Assembly: GCA_019187225.1 (NCBI GenBank)
Contig: JABAQQ010000035.1
Location: forward strand, 1 to 64,000
Source: Saprospiraceae bacterium
Lineage (GTDB): Bacteria; Bacteroidota; Bacteroidia; Chitinophagales; Saprospiraceae
DNA length: 64,000 nt
Direction: 5' to 3'
Of this stretch, positions 1 to 7,813 are shown piece by piece (within the stretch, counting starts at the first letter, position 1; each line of letters opens with the position of its first letter). The position numbers and the translations under genes are program-made. The notes under the pieces were generated by a model. That model made no database searches and was not told where the DNA came from. It saw only the letters and a program-made list of their open reading frames with translations.

Positions 1-126
1 AGACGGTAGACGGTAGACGGTAGACGGTAGACGGTAGACGGTAGACGGTAGACGGTAGACGGTAGACGGTAGACGGTAGACGGTAGACGGTAGACGGTAG
101 ACGGTAGACGGTAGACGGTAGACGGT
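1..126. repeat. Perfect heptamer tandem array (AGACGGT)x18, left arm of an inverted pair
   Basis: Eighteen uninterrupted copies of AGACGGT run from the window edge, so the true array may extend further left. It is followed by a 48-bp spacer and then by an array of the complementary unit at 175-293. The spacer is itself an imperfect inverted repeat (ATTCATT...AATGAAT, flanked by AAAAAG and TTTTT), so the whole 1-293 region could fold into one very long hairpin. Because 7 and 3 share no factor, this strand contains a TAG stop every 21 nt in every frame, while the opposite strand is open in every frame. There are no unique spacers between units, so it is not a CRISPR array. Confidence 0.95.
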
Positions 127-174
127 AAAAAGACCATTCATTCCAATAAGATACAAATGAATGTTCTAATTTTT

Positions 175-293
175 CCACCGTCTACCGTCTACCGTCCACC
201 GTCCACCGTCTACCGTCCACCGTCTACCGTCTACCGTCTACCGTCTACCGTCTACCGTCTACCGTCTACCGTCTACCGTCTACCGTCTACCGT
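175..293. repeat. Heptamer array (CYACCGT)x17, right arm of the inverted pair
   Basis: Seventeen contiguous 7-bp units in perfect register. Most are CTACCGT, with CCACCGT variants concentrated near the left end (units 1, 4, 5 and 7). It is the reverse complement of the array at 1-126. Its right end overlaps the last 21 nt of the FMN reductase gene on the minus strand, whose stop codon (273-275) lies inside the array. The two unit variants recur at 6456-6511 and, diverged, inside the coding sequence at 17804-17983. Confidence 0.95.
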
Positions 294-857
294 CATCAAA
301 GCTTCCTTCTTCTCCGCTACCGCTTCGGCCAGCCAGAAGAAATTTTTAAGAAAGGCCGCGATGTTTTTTTCGAAGGCCGGTTCGAGCAGCGTGCCCTCTT
401 CGCCGAACCGCTGCAGCACATTTCCTACGGTAAGCATTTGCGGAATCGGGAAGCCGGAAATACCCAATACCAGTTGCTGCATGGCCAATGCCGCCCGGAT
501 GCCGCCCAGCATGCCCGTCGTAACGGATGCTACACCGATGGTTTTGCGGGCAAACTCGCCCTCCTTCAGGTAATCCACCGCATTTTTTAAAGCCGAAGTG
601 TAACTGCCATTGTATTCAGGCGACACGAAGATATGCGCATCGGAAGAGCGGACTTTTTCCGCAAAATCGGTCAGGCCATCGGGGGGATTGGGGTGACGGT
701 GCAACACTTCTTCCATCAGCGGGAAACGATATTCCGCCAGGTCGAGAACTTCCGCCGTATGGATGCCCTGCCGGTTGATGGCATATTCCAAAGCAAGCGC
801 CACCCGGTGCGAAGCGCGGTTGAGTCGGGTGCTGGAGGATAAAATGGTGATGTGCAT
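273..857 (-). CDS. NADPH-dependent FMN reductase-like flavoprotein
   Basis: 194 residues with a flavodoxin-like fold. The N-terminus MHITILSSSTRLNRAS matches the phosphate-binding loop of the NADPH-dependent FMN/azoreductase family, and SPEYNGSYTSALKNAVDY (about residues 79-96) is the hallmark segment that covers the isoalloxazine ring. The family uses NAD(P)H to reduce FMN, quinones or other acceptors in the cytoplasm; the substrate here cannot be told. The last six residues, TVDGRR, and the stop codon are encoded by the heptamer array 175-293, so the native C-terminus probably ended near Met188 and the repeat has replaced or extended it. It is divergent from gmhB with about 170 bp between them. 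Confidence 0.85.
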   Translation of the reverse strand: MHITILSSSTRLNRASHRVALALEYAINRQGIHTAEVLDLAEYRFPLMEEVLHRHPNPPDGLTDFAEKVRSSDAHIFVSPEYNGSYTSALKNAVDYLKEGEFARKTIGVASVTTGMLGGIRAALAMQQLVLGISGFPIPQMLTVGNVLQRFGEEGTLLEPAFEKNIAAFLKNFFWLAEAVAEKKEALMTVDGRR

Positions 858-1025
858 TTTGAAACGTTCAAATATTGGAGGTTACAGGATCGGGGAGGCA
901 AGAAATTTAAGACTTATAATTTTTAGTGTTCTAAAACTGATTTTATTTCCAAAAGTTCAATGCGCCGGTTACGCGAAAATATCTTTCGGCATGCTGAATT
1001 TTGCCGCCTGTAAAAAACGATCCGA

Positions 1026-1580
1026 ATGACTGCCATGACTCACTTGCCGGCCCTGTTCCTCGACCGCGACGGCGTCATCAACGAACGCACGCCAGGCGAC
1101 TACGTGCGCACCCCGGAAATGTTCGTGCCGTCCGAAGGCATGGAAGAAGCCATGCGGCTGTTGTCCGGCTATTTTGGCCGCATTGTCGTCGTCACCAACC
1201 AGGCGGGCATCGGCAAAGGATTGATGACGGAAGAAGATTTACGGGCTGTTCACCAAAAAATGTTCGACCTCGTACAGGAGGCTGGCGGGCGCGTTGACCG
1301 CGTGTACCATTGCCCGCACACCAAAGACGCAGGTTGCCGGTGCCGCAAACCAGCCACTGGCATGGCTTGGCAGGCCCTGGTGGATTTTCCCGATATTGAT
1401 TTTGCCAATACCTGGCTGGTGGGCGATTCCGCTTCGGATATCCGTCTGGGGCAGGCATTGGGAATGCATACCGCTCTCATTACCGGCAAAACGGAAGAAG
1501 CGGAAGAACTCGCTTCCATGAAAATTGATTTCCAGTTCGACTCACTCCTGCATTTTGCCCGCTTCATCGTCGAATGTTAA
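1026..1580 (+). CDS. gmhB: D-glycero-D-manno-heptose 1,7-bisphosphate phosphatase-type HAD hydrolase
   Basis: 184 residues, the usual length for GmhB/HisB-type HAD phosphatases. Visible motifs are FLDRDGVIN (motif I, nucleophile and acid/base Asp), VVVTNQAGIGKG (motif II), the zinc-binding CPH...CRCRKP segment with conserved Cys/His, and LVGDSASDI (motif III). GmhB removes the C7 phosphate from heptose bisphosphate in the ADP-heptose route to LPS core. The second ATG (1038) is an alternative start; the first was kept because nothing in the sequence decides between them. It is followed after about 200 bp by gldN on the same strand, with no obvious functional link. A histidinol-phosphate phosphatase role is possible but no his genes are present. 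Confidence 0.85.
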   Translation: MTAMTHLPALFLDRDGVINERTPGDYVRTPEMFVPSEGMEEAMRLLSGYFGRIVVVTNQAGIGKGLMTEEDLRAVHQKMFDLVQEAGGRVDRVYHCPHTKDAGCRCRKPATGMAWQALVDFPDIDFANTWLVGDSASDIRLGQALGMHTALITGKTEEAEELASMKIDFQFDSLLHFARFIVEC

Positions 1581-1777
1581 AATTTTTAACTTTTACAACA
1601 GGTCTTTGCCGCGCCCCGTTTTGATGAAAGCCTTGTTCGGAAAATTTAAAAATGCTTCCGGCAAGACGTTTTTTTACCCGGAACGCATGCACCCGGGTTA
1701 CTCCCTGCCAGTACTCTTGTCCTGAACTCCGGTCCGTTTTTTCTATTCCTTTTCACAAGTTACTAAACACTACCTAC

Positions 1778-2659
1778 ATGACAAATCTGTTGTCACTGCG
1801 GGGAGCCCGTCTTTTGGGCTGCCTCGGCGGCGCCTTGCTCGCTGCCCACTTCGCGTTCGCGCAAACGCCCGACCCCTTACCTTCATCTCTTGCGGAACAA
1901 ACTGCTCTCCTTCCGCTCGACGATATTACGGAACGGACAGTCGTGAACGAACACCGGCCACTCAAGTACCAACCCATCCGCGAGTCGGACATCCTGTGGG
2001 AAAAACGCATCTGGCGTATCATTGACACGCGGGAAAAGGTGAACCTGCCTTTCGCAGCGCCCGAAGCGCCCTTGTTCACCATTTTGTCGGAGGCCGTGCT
2101 GTCGGGCGATGTCAGGGCTTACAGCACGGAGAACGACCGTTTTACCAAACCGCTGGCAGCGGAAGAGGTGCGCGCCATGCTGTTCAAACGCGATACGATT
2201 TATACCATTGAAGAAGGTACCTATGAAGACAAATTATTGATCGTGGAAAACGAACTCAACTGGGAAGACGTGCGGCGCTACCGCATCAGGGAATCCTGGT
2301 TTTTCGACGCCAAAACGAGCACTCTGCGGGTGCGTATTCTCGGCATCGCTCCGCTCGTAGATGTGAAAGACGCGGAAGGCAATTTCCTGTATGAAAAACC
2401 GCTGTTCTGGGTACACTACCCTTCCGCACGGCCTTTGCTGGCAGGCAAAAAAGTGGTCTCACATGGCGGTAACTACGCTTCTGCCACCACCTGGGAAGAC
2501 CTTTTCGAGATGCGGTATTTCGCCTCTCACATCATGAAAGAAAACAACATCCGGGATATGCGCCTGCAGGATTATTTAACAGGAACCGACCTCCTGCTGC
2601 AATCGGAAAGTATCGGGAATGCCTTGTTCAACAGGGAACAGGATATGTGGAGCTGGTAA
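1778..2659 (+). CDS. gldN: GldN-type gliding motility/type IX secretion protein
   Basis: 293 residues starting at the ATG that gives a signal peptide (LLGCLGGALLAAHFAFAQ); the in-frame extension upstream has no signal-like start. Family features are the N-terminal segment R-I-RESDILWEKRIWRIIDTREKVN, the central LFKRDTIYTIEEGTYEDKLLIVENELNWEDVRRYRIRESWFFDAKTSTL region and the late WEDLFEMRYF...YLTGTDLLLQSE motif; any quoted run is a contiguous part of the protein. GldN/PorN sits on the periplasmic side of the outer membrane with GldK and is part of the ring of the T9SS. In most genomes it follows gldK-gldL-gldM; here it stands alone, so it may be a second copy. Its stop codon lies two bases before the repeat array 2662-2857. 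Confidence 0.85.
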   Translation: MTNLLSLRGARLLGCLGGALLAAHFAFAQTPDPLPSSLAEQTALLPLDDITERTVVNEHRPLKYQPIRESDILWEKRIWRIIDTREKVNLPFAAPEAPLFTILSEAVLSGDVRAYSTENDRFTKPLAAEEVRAMLFKRDTIYTIEEGTYEDKLLIVENELNWEDVRRYRIRESWFFDAKTSTLRVRILGIAPLVDVKDAEGNFLYEKPLFWVHYPSARPLLAGKKVVSHGGNYASATTWEDLFEMRYFASHIMKENNIRDMRLQDYLTGTDLLLQSESIGNALFNREQDMWSW

Positions 2660-2661
2660 AA

Positions 2662-2857
2662 CAGTGGGCAATGGGCAGTGGCAGTGGCAGTGGCAGTGGG
2701 CAGTGGCAGTGGGCAGTGGCAGTGGGCAGTGGGCAGTGGCAGTGGGCAGTGGCAGTGGCAGTGGCAGTGGCAGTGGCAGTGGGCAGTGGCAGTGGGCAGT
2801 GGCAGTGGCAGTGGGCAGTGGCAGTGGGCAGTGGCAGTGGGCAGTGGCAGTGGCAGT
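2662..2857. repeat. CAGTGG/CAGTGGG tandem array, left arm
   Basis: About 30 units alternating irregularly between 6-bp CAGTGG and 7-bp CAGTGGG (one CAATGGG). It begins two bases after the gldN stop codon and ends one base before the stop codon (859-861 of the 2-kb block, i.e. 2859-2861) of the minus-strand S23 gene. The complementary array is at 3285-3342. It is open in several frames and can be read as Gly-Ser/Gln-Trp peptides, which is an artefact of low complexity. Confidence 0.93.
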
Positions 2858-2858
2858 A

Positions 2859-3233
2859 TTAAGGGGAAGGATTTGCGCCAAATTGTTGGGGGTTATATAT
2901 CATGTGTCCGATCAATCGTCTAACCTCATACGATTGTGCCAGCAAATCGTCATAAACGTTTTTTTCGATGTAGCGACAAGAATGGGCAAAGTTCATCCAA
3001 ACCTGGATTTCTGCATTTTCGCCGTCTGCATCCGTCAACTTGCTTATAAAATAAGCAGGATAACGTCTCTTTCGGTATCTCTCGGCTATTTGCGCACAGA
3101 CAGAACGACTCGAACGTCTACCCTGACCACTAAGCGAATATGTTTCCTCTTTGGGAAACGATTTGGATATCTCGAAAATATCCATCGCCAATTTGTATGC
3201 CTTTTGATAGGCGAGCAGATCTGTGAAATCCAT
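2859..3233 (-). CDS. S23/four-helix-bundle protein (23S rRNA IVP-like)
   Basis: 124 residues from the ATG at 3233; an upstream TTG would add nine. The pattern FTDLLAYQKAYKLAMDIF, then FPKEETYSL...QGRRSSRSVCAQIAE, then a late GENAEIQVWMNFA helix is diagnostic of the S23-type four-helix-bundle family, first found encoded inside 23S rRNA intervening sequences and structurally like the Avd accessory protein of diversity-generating retroelements. Its biochemical role is unknown; a nucleic-acid-binding pentamer is the usual structural picture. Here it is not in an rRNA gene: it is enclosed by inverted tandem arrays (2662-2857 and 3285-3342) with almost no other sequence, between the convergent ends of gldN and the M1 peptidase. 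That arrangement suggests a self-contained insertion unit. Confidence 0.85.
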   Translation of the reverse strand: MDFTDLLAYQKAYKLAMDIFEISKSFPKEETYSLSGQGRRSSRSVCAQIAERYRKRRYPAYFISKLTDADGENAEIQVWMNFAHSCRYIEKNVYDDLLAQSYEVRRLIGHMIYNPQQFGANPSP

Positions 3234-3284
3234 AATGAAACGCGTTTGATCAGGCAGCAAAATATAATATTTGTTTCATATGCG

Positions 3285-3342
3285 CTGCCCACTGCCCACT
3301 GCCCACTGCCACTGCCACTGCCACTGCCACTGCCTACTGCCA
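3285..3342. repeat. CTGCCA/CTGCCCA tandem array, right arm
   Basis: Nine units of CTGCCA, CTGCCCA and CTGCCTA, the reverse complement of the array at 2662-2857. It ends exactly at the stop codon (3343-3345) of the minus-strand M1 peptidase. The arms are unequal (about 196 and 58 bp), as expected if each array expands and contracts independently by slippage. Confidence 0.93.
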
Positions 3343-6009
3343 TCACGGCGTATCGAACATATCGTAGTACAACTTCAGCGTCGGGTCGGTCTCTTTTTCT
3401 TTGATCTCGCGGATGATTGCGCCGAGTGCTTCCACCTTTGCAGCGTCCCCTTTTTCGCGGAAGGAGGTGCGCATATCGGATATGGCTTTGGTGGCGGCGA
3501 AACGGCGAAACTCGCTGGTTTCCATGTTGAATGAGACTGCCTTGAGTTTATCTACGCCTCCATCGAGAATGGCGGGATCGCCGAGTCCGAAGAGGAATTT
3601 CTGGTAGTTGTCGAAGAAAGAAAAGGCCGCCATGTAATCCACTTTGTCCAATTTTTTCTCAAAGAAAGGAAGATTGGCGCGATCGGGGTATTGAGCGAAC
3701 AATTCCGCCAGCGTAGTGGATATGGCATCGCTGTCGTCGGTCTCCAGCGATTTGGAAGCGGCGATGGCGGCTTGCGGGTCCAGTTTGGCGAGGGCGTCGA
3801 GCGAGGAGCCGACAACGCTGTATGGCTGATCGGCCGTCAAGCCTTTTTGAAAGATAGGGATGTACTGTTTGTCGCCCGTATCGCCGAGAATTTTGATGGC
3901 CATGGACCGGACGCCGGGATCGAAGTCATTTTCAGCCATTTTTACGATGACCGGCAGCACGGCGGGATCGGTCTCATCCACCCGGTTGAGCGCCATTTGA
4001 CGGATGGAATAGAATTTATCATTCAGGGCCTCTTTCAATACCTGTTTGGCGAGGTCGGATTTTTCGCTGCGCAGGGCTTCGAGCGCTTCCTGGCGGTCGC
4101 GGAAGAGGGGAGCATTGCGGTACATAAAGGCGAATTCTTCCGGCGTATGGTCATCGCTTTTGACACACAGCAGGGCTTTATCGGCATCCACGTTGATAAG
4201 GGCGGGTTTCGCCGGCGCGTCGAAAGTGAAAGACTGGCTGCGTTTGGTGACGCGTATATTCTCACGGCGCACTTTGCCGGGACCCTCGTAAATATCGACT
4301 GCTAAGGGCAGGTCGTACACATGCGGCACACCTTCTCCTTCCTGATTTTGGGTGATGGTCACGCTGGCCTTTTTGGCAGCATCGTCCCAGCCGTAAGTAA
4401 TGTCGAGACTTGGGTGACCTGCACTGAAAAACCACTGGTTGAAAAACCAGTTGAGGTCTTGCCCCGTGACATCCTCGAACACGAGCCGCAGTTCATGGGC
4501 CTCCACGTCGGTGTATTCATTTTTTTTCAGGTATCGGCCCAGGGCGGTGAAAAAAGCGTCGTCGCCCACCTGGTTGCGGAGCATGTGCAGGATGGCGCCA
4601 CCCTTGTTGTAGGAATGGGCATCGAACATGTCTTCGCGGTTACCATAACCGAAATGAATGAGGGGGTGGCCGCCGCCTGCGGCAGAAAAGATGTAGCCCT
4701 GTTGTTCCTGCATTTCGTGAAAATCGGCCTGGTCGCGTCCGTATTTATGTTCGAGCCAGAGGTATTCGGAATAATTGGCAAAACCTTCATTGAGGGTCAG
4801 GTTGGCCCAGCTTTCGGTGGTCACCAGGTCGCCGAACCAATGGTGGAACATTTCATGCGCCACTACTTTTTCATTGGTCAGGTGGTCGTCGAGCAGCTCG
4901 CGTTTGGTCTTTTGCATGAATTCGCCGAAGATGACCGCCGTCGTATTCTCCATGGCGCCGCTCACATAATCGCGCACGACGACCTGCGAAAATTTGGGCC
5001 AGGGATAGGCATAGCCGAGTTTGTTGGAAAAAAACTCGAGCATTTCGGTCGTATGCGGATAGATATCGCGGGCATGCGGTTCGAATTTCGGCTCCACATA
5101 ATATTCCACCGGGATGTTGCGCCATTTGTCTTTTACGATGGCGTATTCCCCGATCGCCATCATAAACAGGTAAGGCGCATGGGGTTGGTCCATTTTCCAG
5201 TAATCGGTACGGGTGCCGTCGGCATTCTTTTTGGACGAAACGAGCACTCCGTTGGAAAGGGTTTTGAACTTGTCTTCAACGGTAATGTACATTTCCTGGG
5301 TGCAGCGTTCGTTGGGTTTGTCCACCGTAGGAAACCAGAAAGAGTTGCTTTCCGTCTCGCCTTGTGTCCAAATCTGCATGGGTTTGTCCTTATCGGCGCC
5401 GTCGGCGTTGATGAAATACAGCCCTTTGTCGCTGGTGATGGCTGCACTGCCGCCAAAGGACTCGCGTTCGTCGGGTTTGGCAGTATAGGCGATGGCGATC
5501 CTGAACTCGTCGTTGCGCGTGTAGGTTTTGCCAAGGTAGACGGTGAGTTGTTCGTTGTTGTAGTCGTATTTGAGCTGTTCCGTTTTTCCGTCGTAAGTGA
5601 CCGATTTAATGTCGAAGTTTTTCGCATCGAGCGTTACTTTGTCCGTCGCATAAAACCAGGGGCGCATGGTCAGCGTGGCTCTTCCGTTGGCGCGCTTTTT
5701 CGGCCAATCGAACGAAATTTCGATTTTCGTGTGGATCAGGTCGTGTTCGAAGGTGTGGGAGGGATTGTAGGGCGGCAGGGTATCCGAAAATTGCGCCGCT
5801 CCGGGCGTTACTTCGGCTTCGTCCAGAATGGAATACTCCGCCGGTTCTTCGCTGTCTTCATCACCCATGAGCGGTTTGCCCATGGTATCCCATGCAGCGG
5901 GCTCGTCCGGCTGGGTGGGGGTGGAAGTGGTGGAGGTGCCGGCTTTGGGCGTACAACTCAGGTAAATCGTAAAAGCGGCCAGAAGCGCCGCAGCAAAAAA
6001 ACTTCGCAT
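3343..6009 (-). CDS. Lipoprotein M1-family aminopeptidase
   Basis: 888 residues. The N-terminus ends a hydrophobic stretch with LSC, a lipobox, so the protein is probably anchored to an envelope membrane. The M1 gluzincin core is complete: substrate-binding GAMEN (SGAMENTTAV), zinc motif HEMFHHWFGD with the third ligand Glu in NLTLNEGFANYSEY, and a later Tyr region (DAHSYNKGG). The C-terminal 250 residues are helical repeat-like (HEAT/armadillo-type, with RQMALNRV and RSMAIKILGD units), as in many M1 enzymes. It would remove N-terminal residues from peptides outside the cytoplasm. Residues 20-75 are a Thr/Pro/Glu-rich linker. The gene is bounded by tandem arrays on both sides: 3285-3342 touches its stop and 6038-6156 lies 29 bp upstream of its start. 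Confidence 0.9.
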   Translation of the reverse strand: MRSFFAAALLAAFTIYLSCTPKAGTSTTSTPTQPDEPAAWDTMGKPLMGDEDSEEPAEYSILDEAEVTPGAAQFSDTLPPYNPSHTFEHDLIHTKIEISFDWPKKRANGRATLTMRPWFYATDKVTLDAKNFDIKSVTYDGKTEQLKYDYNNEQLTVYLGKTYTRNDEFRIAIAYTAKPDERESFGGSAAITSDKGLYFINADGADKDKPMQIWTQGETESNSFWFPTVDKPNERCTQEMYITVEDKFKTLSNGVLVSSKKNADGTRTDYWKMDQPHAPYLFMMAIGEYAIVKDKWRNIPVEYYVEPKFEPHARDIYPHTTEMLEFFSNKLGYAYPWPKFSQVVVRDYVSGAMENTTAVIFGEFMQKTKRELLDDHLTNEKVVAHEMFHHWFGDLVTTESWANLTLNEGFANYSEYLWLEHKYGRDQADFHEMQEQQGYIFSAAGGGHPLIHFGYGNREDMFDAHSYNKGGAILHMLRNQVGDDAFFTALGRYLKKNEYTDVEAHELRLVFEDVTGQDLNWFFNQWFFSAGHPSLDITYGWDDAAKKASVTITQNQEGEGVPHVYDLPLAVDIYEGPGKVRRENIRVTKRSQSFTFDAPAKPALINVDADKALLCVKSDDHTPEEFAFMYRNAPLFRDRQEALEALRSEKSDLAKQVLKEALNDKFYSIRQMALNRVDETDPAVLPVIVKMAENDFDPGVRSMAIKILGDTGDKQYIPIFQKGLTADQPYSVVGSSLDALAKLDPQAAIAASKSLETDDSDAISTTLAELFAQYPDRANLPFFEKKLDKVDYMAAFSFFDNYQKFLFGLGDPAILDGGVDKLKAVSFNMETSEFRRFAATKAISDMRTSFREKGDAAKVEALGAIIREIKEKETDPTLKLYYDMFDTP

Positions 6010-6037
6010 TGATGTAGTTTGATTTGTTGCTAAGTGT

Positions 6038-6156
6038 GTGCTGGTTATTGGTTGCTGGTTATTGGTTGCTGGTTATTGGTTGCTGGTTATTGGTTGCTGG
6101 TTATTGGTTGTTGGTTATTGGTTGTTGGTTATTGGTTGCTGGTTATTGGTGATTGG
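6038..6156. repeat. Alternating heptamer array TTATTGG/TTGCTGG, 17 units
   Basis: Seventeen 7-bp units in perfect register, alternating TTATTGG with TTGCTGG or TTGTTGG, which gives a 14-bp higher-order period. It lies just upstream of the M1 peptidase start (minus strand). No complementary arm was found nearby, so this is a single-arm example of the heptamer family, with different base composition from the ACGGT-type arrays. Confidence 0.93.
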
Positions 6157-6455
6157 ATGATTTTGTGCTGGGCTGCTCAAAAATCTCAGCGATTCGCGCT
6201 TCACCCTACTGTACCGCTTTCCCCGGGGCGGCTTTAAACAAAGCGAGAATTACTGCAAAAATTTGCTCCAGATTTATAAAATTAAAATATTCAAGTATTT
6301 TACAATCATTTATTTAATTAAAAACAAGAAACGGAAACACAATATTTTGAACAATCCCTCTTGTGCCGGGTAAAGGCCAAAAAACAGGTTTCTATTTTCT
6401 TAACCACGGTGTCGGGTACTTGTTTCATAACCGGCACTCCGTCATTTTTACGCAT
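6157..6455. other. AT-rich non-coding stretch between two heptamer arrays
   Basis: About 300 bp between the array ending at 6156 and the one starting at 6456. It becomes AT-rich from about 6260. No credible gene, hairpin or conserved promoter was recognised. It probably contains the promoter region of the plus-strand MscS gene and leader sequence of the divergent peptidase. Confidence 0.5.
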
Positions 6456-6511
6456 CCACCGTCTACCGTCCACCGTCCACCGTCTACCGTCCACCGTCTA
6501 CCGTCCACCGT
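6456..6511. repeat. Heptamer array CCACCGT/CTACCGT, 8 units
   Basis: Eight in-register units of the same two variants that make up 175-293, followed directly by a T-run. It lies 150 bp upstream of the mscS start in its presumed leader and on this strand contains no stop codon in any frame, which is why an open frame runs through it into mscS. No partner arm was found close by. Confidence 0.93.
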
Positions 6512-6660
6512 TTTTTTCGGGGCAAAATTCGCATTTCAAATCCGGCTATTTGCCAACCTTTGCCGCGTTTTCGGCAAAAAGCCCTTTTGGAGGGGTGTTT
6601 TGCCGCTTTTGTATTTTCAAAAACACTTTACCTGCACCGTTCAAAAGTTCAAAAACGCAA

Positions 6661-7464
6661 ATGGAAGAAAAAACGTACCTGGATCACCTGATCGAATTTA
6701 CCTGGAATTATGGCCCGAAATTTCTGGCGGCCCTGGTGTTGTTTTTTGGCGGATTGTGGGTGATCAAACGGCTGACACGGGGTTTCGATGTTTTTTTGCG
6801 CAGGCGCAAGGTAGACGAGAGCCTGCGCCCGTTTTTCACCTCCCTGGCGGATACCGGAATGAAGGTTATCCTTATCTTTATGGTGGCCAATACGGTAGGC
6901 ATCGAGACGACTTCCTTTATCGCAATTTTTTCGGCCATCGCCTTCTCCGTGGGGCTTGCACTGCAGGGCAGTTTGGGCAATTTTGCCAGCGGCGTTTTGA
7001 TCCTGTTGTTCAAACCCTACCGTGTGGGGGACTTGCTGACCGTAAACGGTATGACCGGCAACGTGACGGAAATCCAGATATTTAACACCATATTAATCAA
7101 TGACCACGGTAAAAAGATCATTATTCCGAACGGCAAAATGACAGAGGGGCCGATCGAGAACATCGAAATGGATGTGCCTGTTCAGGTGGAAGTAGCGATT
7201 TTGCTCGACGGCGACAGCGATATGAAAGCAGTGCGGGCAGCTGCCGACGCCGCAGCGGAGCGCTGCCCCTGGCGTTTGGCAGACCGGGAAACGGAGGTCG
7301 TGATCACCGGCTTAAGCCGCGACGACGTGAAAGCCGAAATTTCGTGGTGGACCATGGGCGAGCACTACATCAAAACGGCTGACTTCATGCACGAAGCGCT
7401 GAAAGAGGAATTCAGCGAGCGGGGAATCAGGATCGCGAAAGAACGAAGGAAGGAAAATGTGTAA
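6661..7464 (+). CDS. mscS: Small-conductance mechanosensitive channel, MscS type
   Basis: 267 residues from the ATG at 6661; the frame is open for 300 bp upstream, but that part encodes the heptamer array and has no membrane-protein features. Three transmembrane segments (about residues 18-40, 60-80 and 85-110) are followed by the pore-lining TM3 pattern FSVGLALQGSLGNFASGVLIL, the cytoplasmic beta domain (KPYRVGDLLTVNGMTGNVTEI) and IIPNGKMTEGPIENI. The length and order match minimal MscS channels, which open under hypo-osmotic shock to release solutes. It is followed after 15 bp by a small conserved gene on the same strand. Confidence 0.92.
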   Translation: MEEKTYLDHLIEFTWNYGPKFLAALVLFFGGLWVIKRLTRGFDVFLRRRKVDESLRPFFTSLADTGMKVILIFMVANTVGIETTSFIAIFSAIAFSVGLALQGSLGNFASGVLILLFKPYRVGDLLTVNGMTGNVTEIQIFNTILINDHGKKIIIPNGKMTEGPIENIEMDVPVQVEVAILLDGDSDMKAVRAAADAAAERCPWRLADRETEVVITGLSRDDVKAEISWWTMGEHYIKTADFMHEALKEEFSERGIRIAKERRKENV

Positions 7465-7479
7465 ATTTCAATACTGTTT

Positions 7480-7809
7480 ATGTCCGACAACACCTTACAA
7501 CAAACCACAGCCCTTATCCGCGGGCCATTTGAACTCGAAGCCACACCCGGTTCCGAGCAAGAACTACTGGCCCTGCTCGCCGACCGCATCGCCGAAATGC
7601 TCGAACAACGCCCGGAATACCTGATGAGCATGCTCTACCGCCTCGACGTCCTGGAAGAAAAGATCCATCCCGTGATGCGCCCCAACGCCCCCGAACCTGC
7701 CAATTGGGGCCTCGCCCGGCTCGTGCTGGAGCGCCAGAAACAACGCCTCGATACAAAAAAAACGGTGAAGCCGGAGCCGCTGGAAGGTTTGGAAGGGTGG
7801 GAGTGGTGA
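7480..7809 (+). CDS. Small conserved acidic protein of unknown function
   Basis: 109 residues, no signal peptide or membrane segment. The middle (LLALLADRIAEMLEQRPEYLMSMLYRLDVLEEKI) is strongly helical, and such short proteins are common in Bacteroidota without an assigned role. It starts 15 bp after mscS and is probably co-transcribed. The last residues (GLEGWEW) and the stop are encoded by a segment (from 7786) that is repeated, with changes, about 64 bp downstream (from 7849), so the C-terminus appears to have been rebuilt by a local duplication next to the heptamer array 7814-7855. Confidence 0.6.
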   Translation: MSDNTLQQTTALIRGPFELEATPGSEQELLALLADRIAEMLEQRPEYLMSMLYRLDVLEEKIHPVMRPNAPEPANWGLARLVLERQKQRLDTKKTVKPEPLEGLEGWEW

Positions 7810-7813
7810 AACA

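Noticed and set aside
1-293. CRISPR array
   Set aside because: The units are 7 bp and contiguous, with no unique spacers and no cas genes nearby.
2619-3404. Plus-strand open frame encoding Gly-Ser and Gln-Trp repeats
   Set aside because: It is only the low-complexity CAGTGG array read as protein, continuing antisense to the S23 gene.
4321-6012. 563-codon open frame on the plus strand over the M1 peptidase
   Set aside because: It is the antisense shadow of a gene with complete M1 motifs; its own translation has no recognisable domain and no ribosome binding context.
6361-6660. N-terminal extension of MscS
   Set aside because: The extension encodes a heptamer array and unrelated sequence; the ATG at 6661 gives the standard MscS start.
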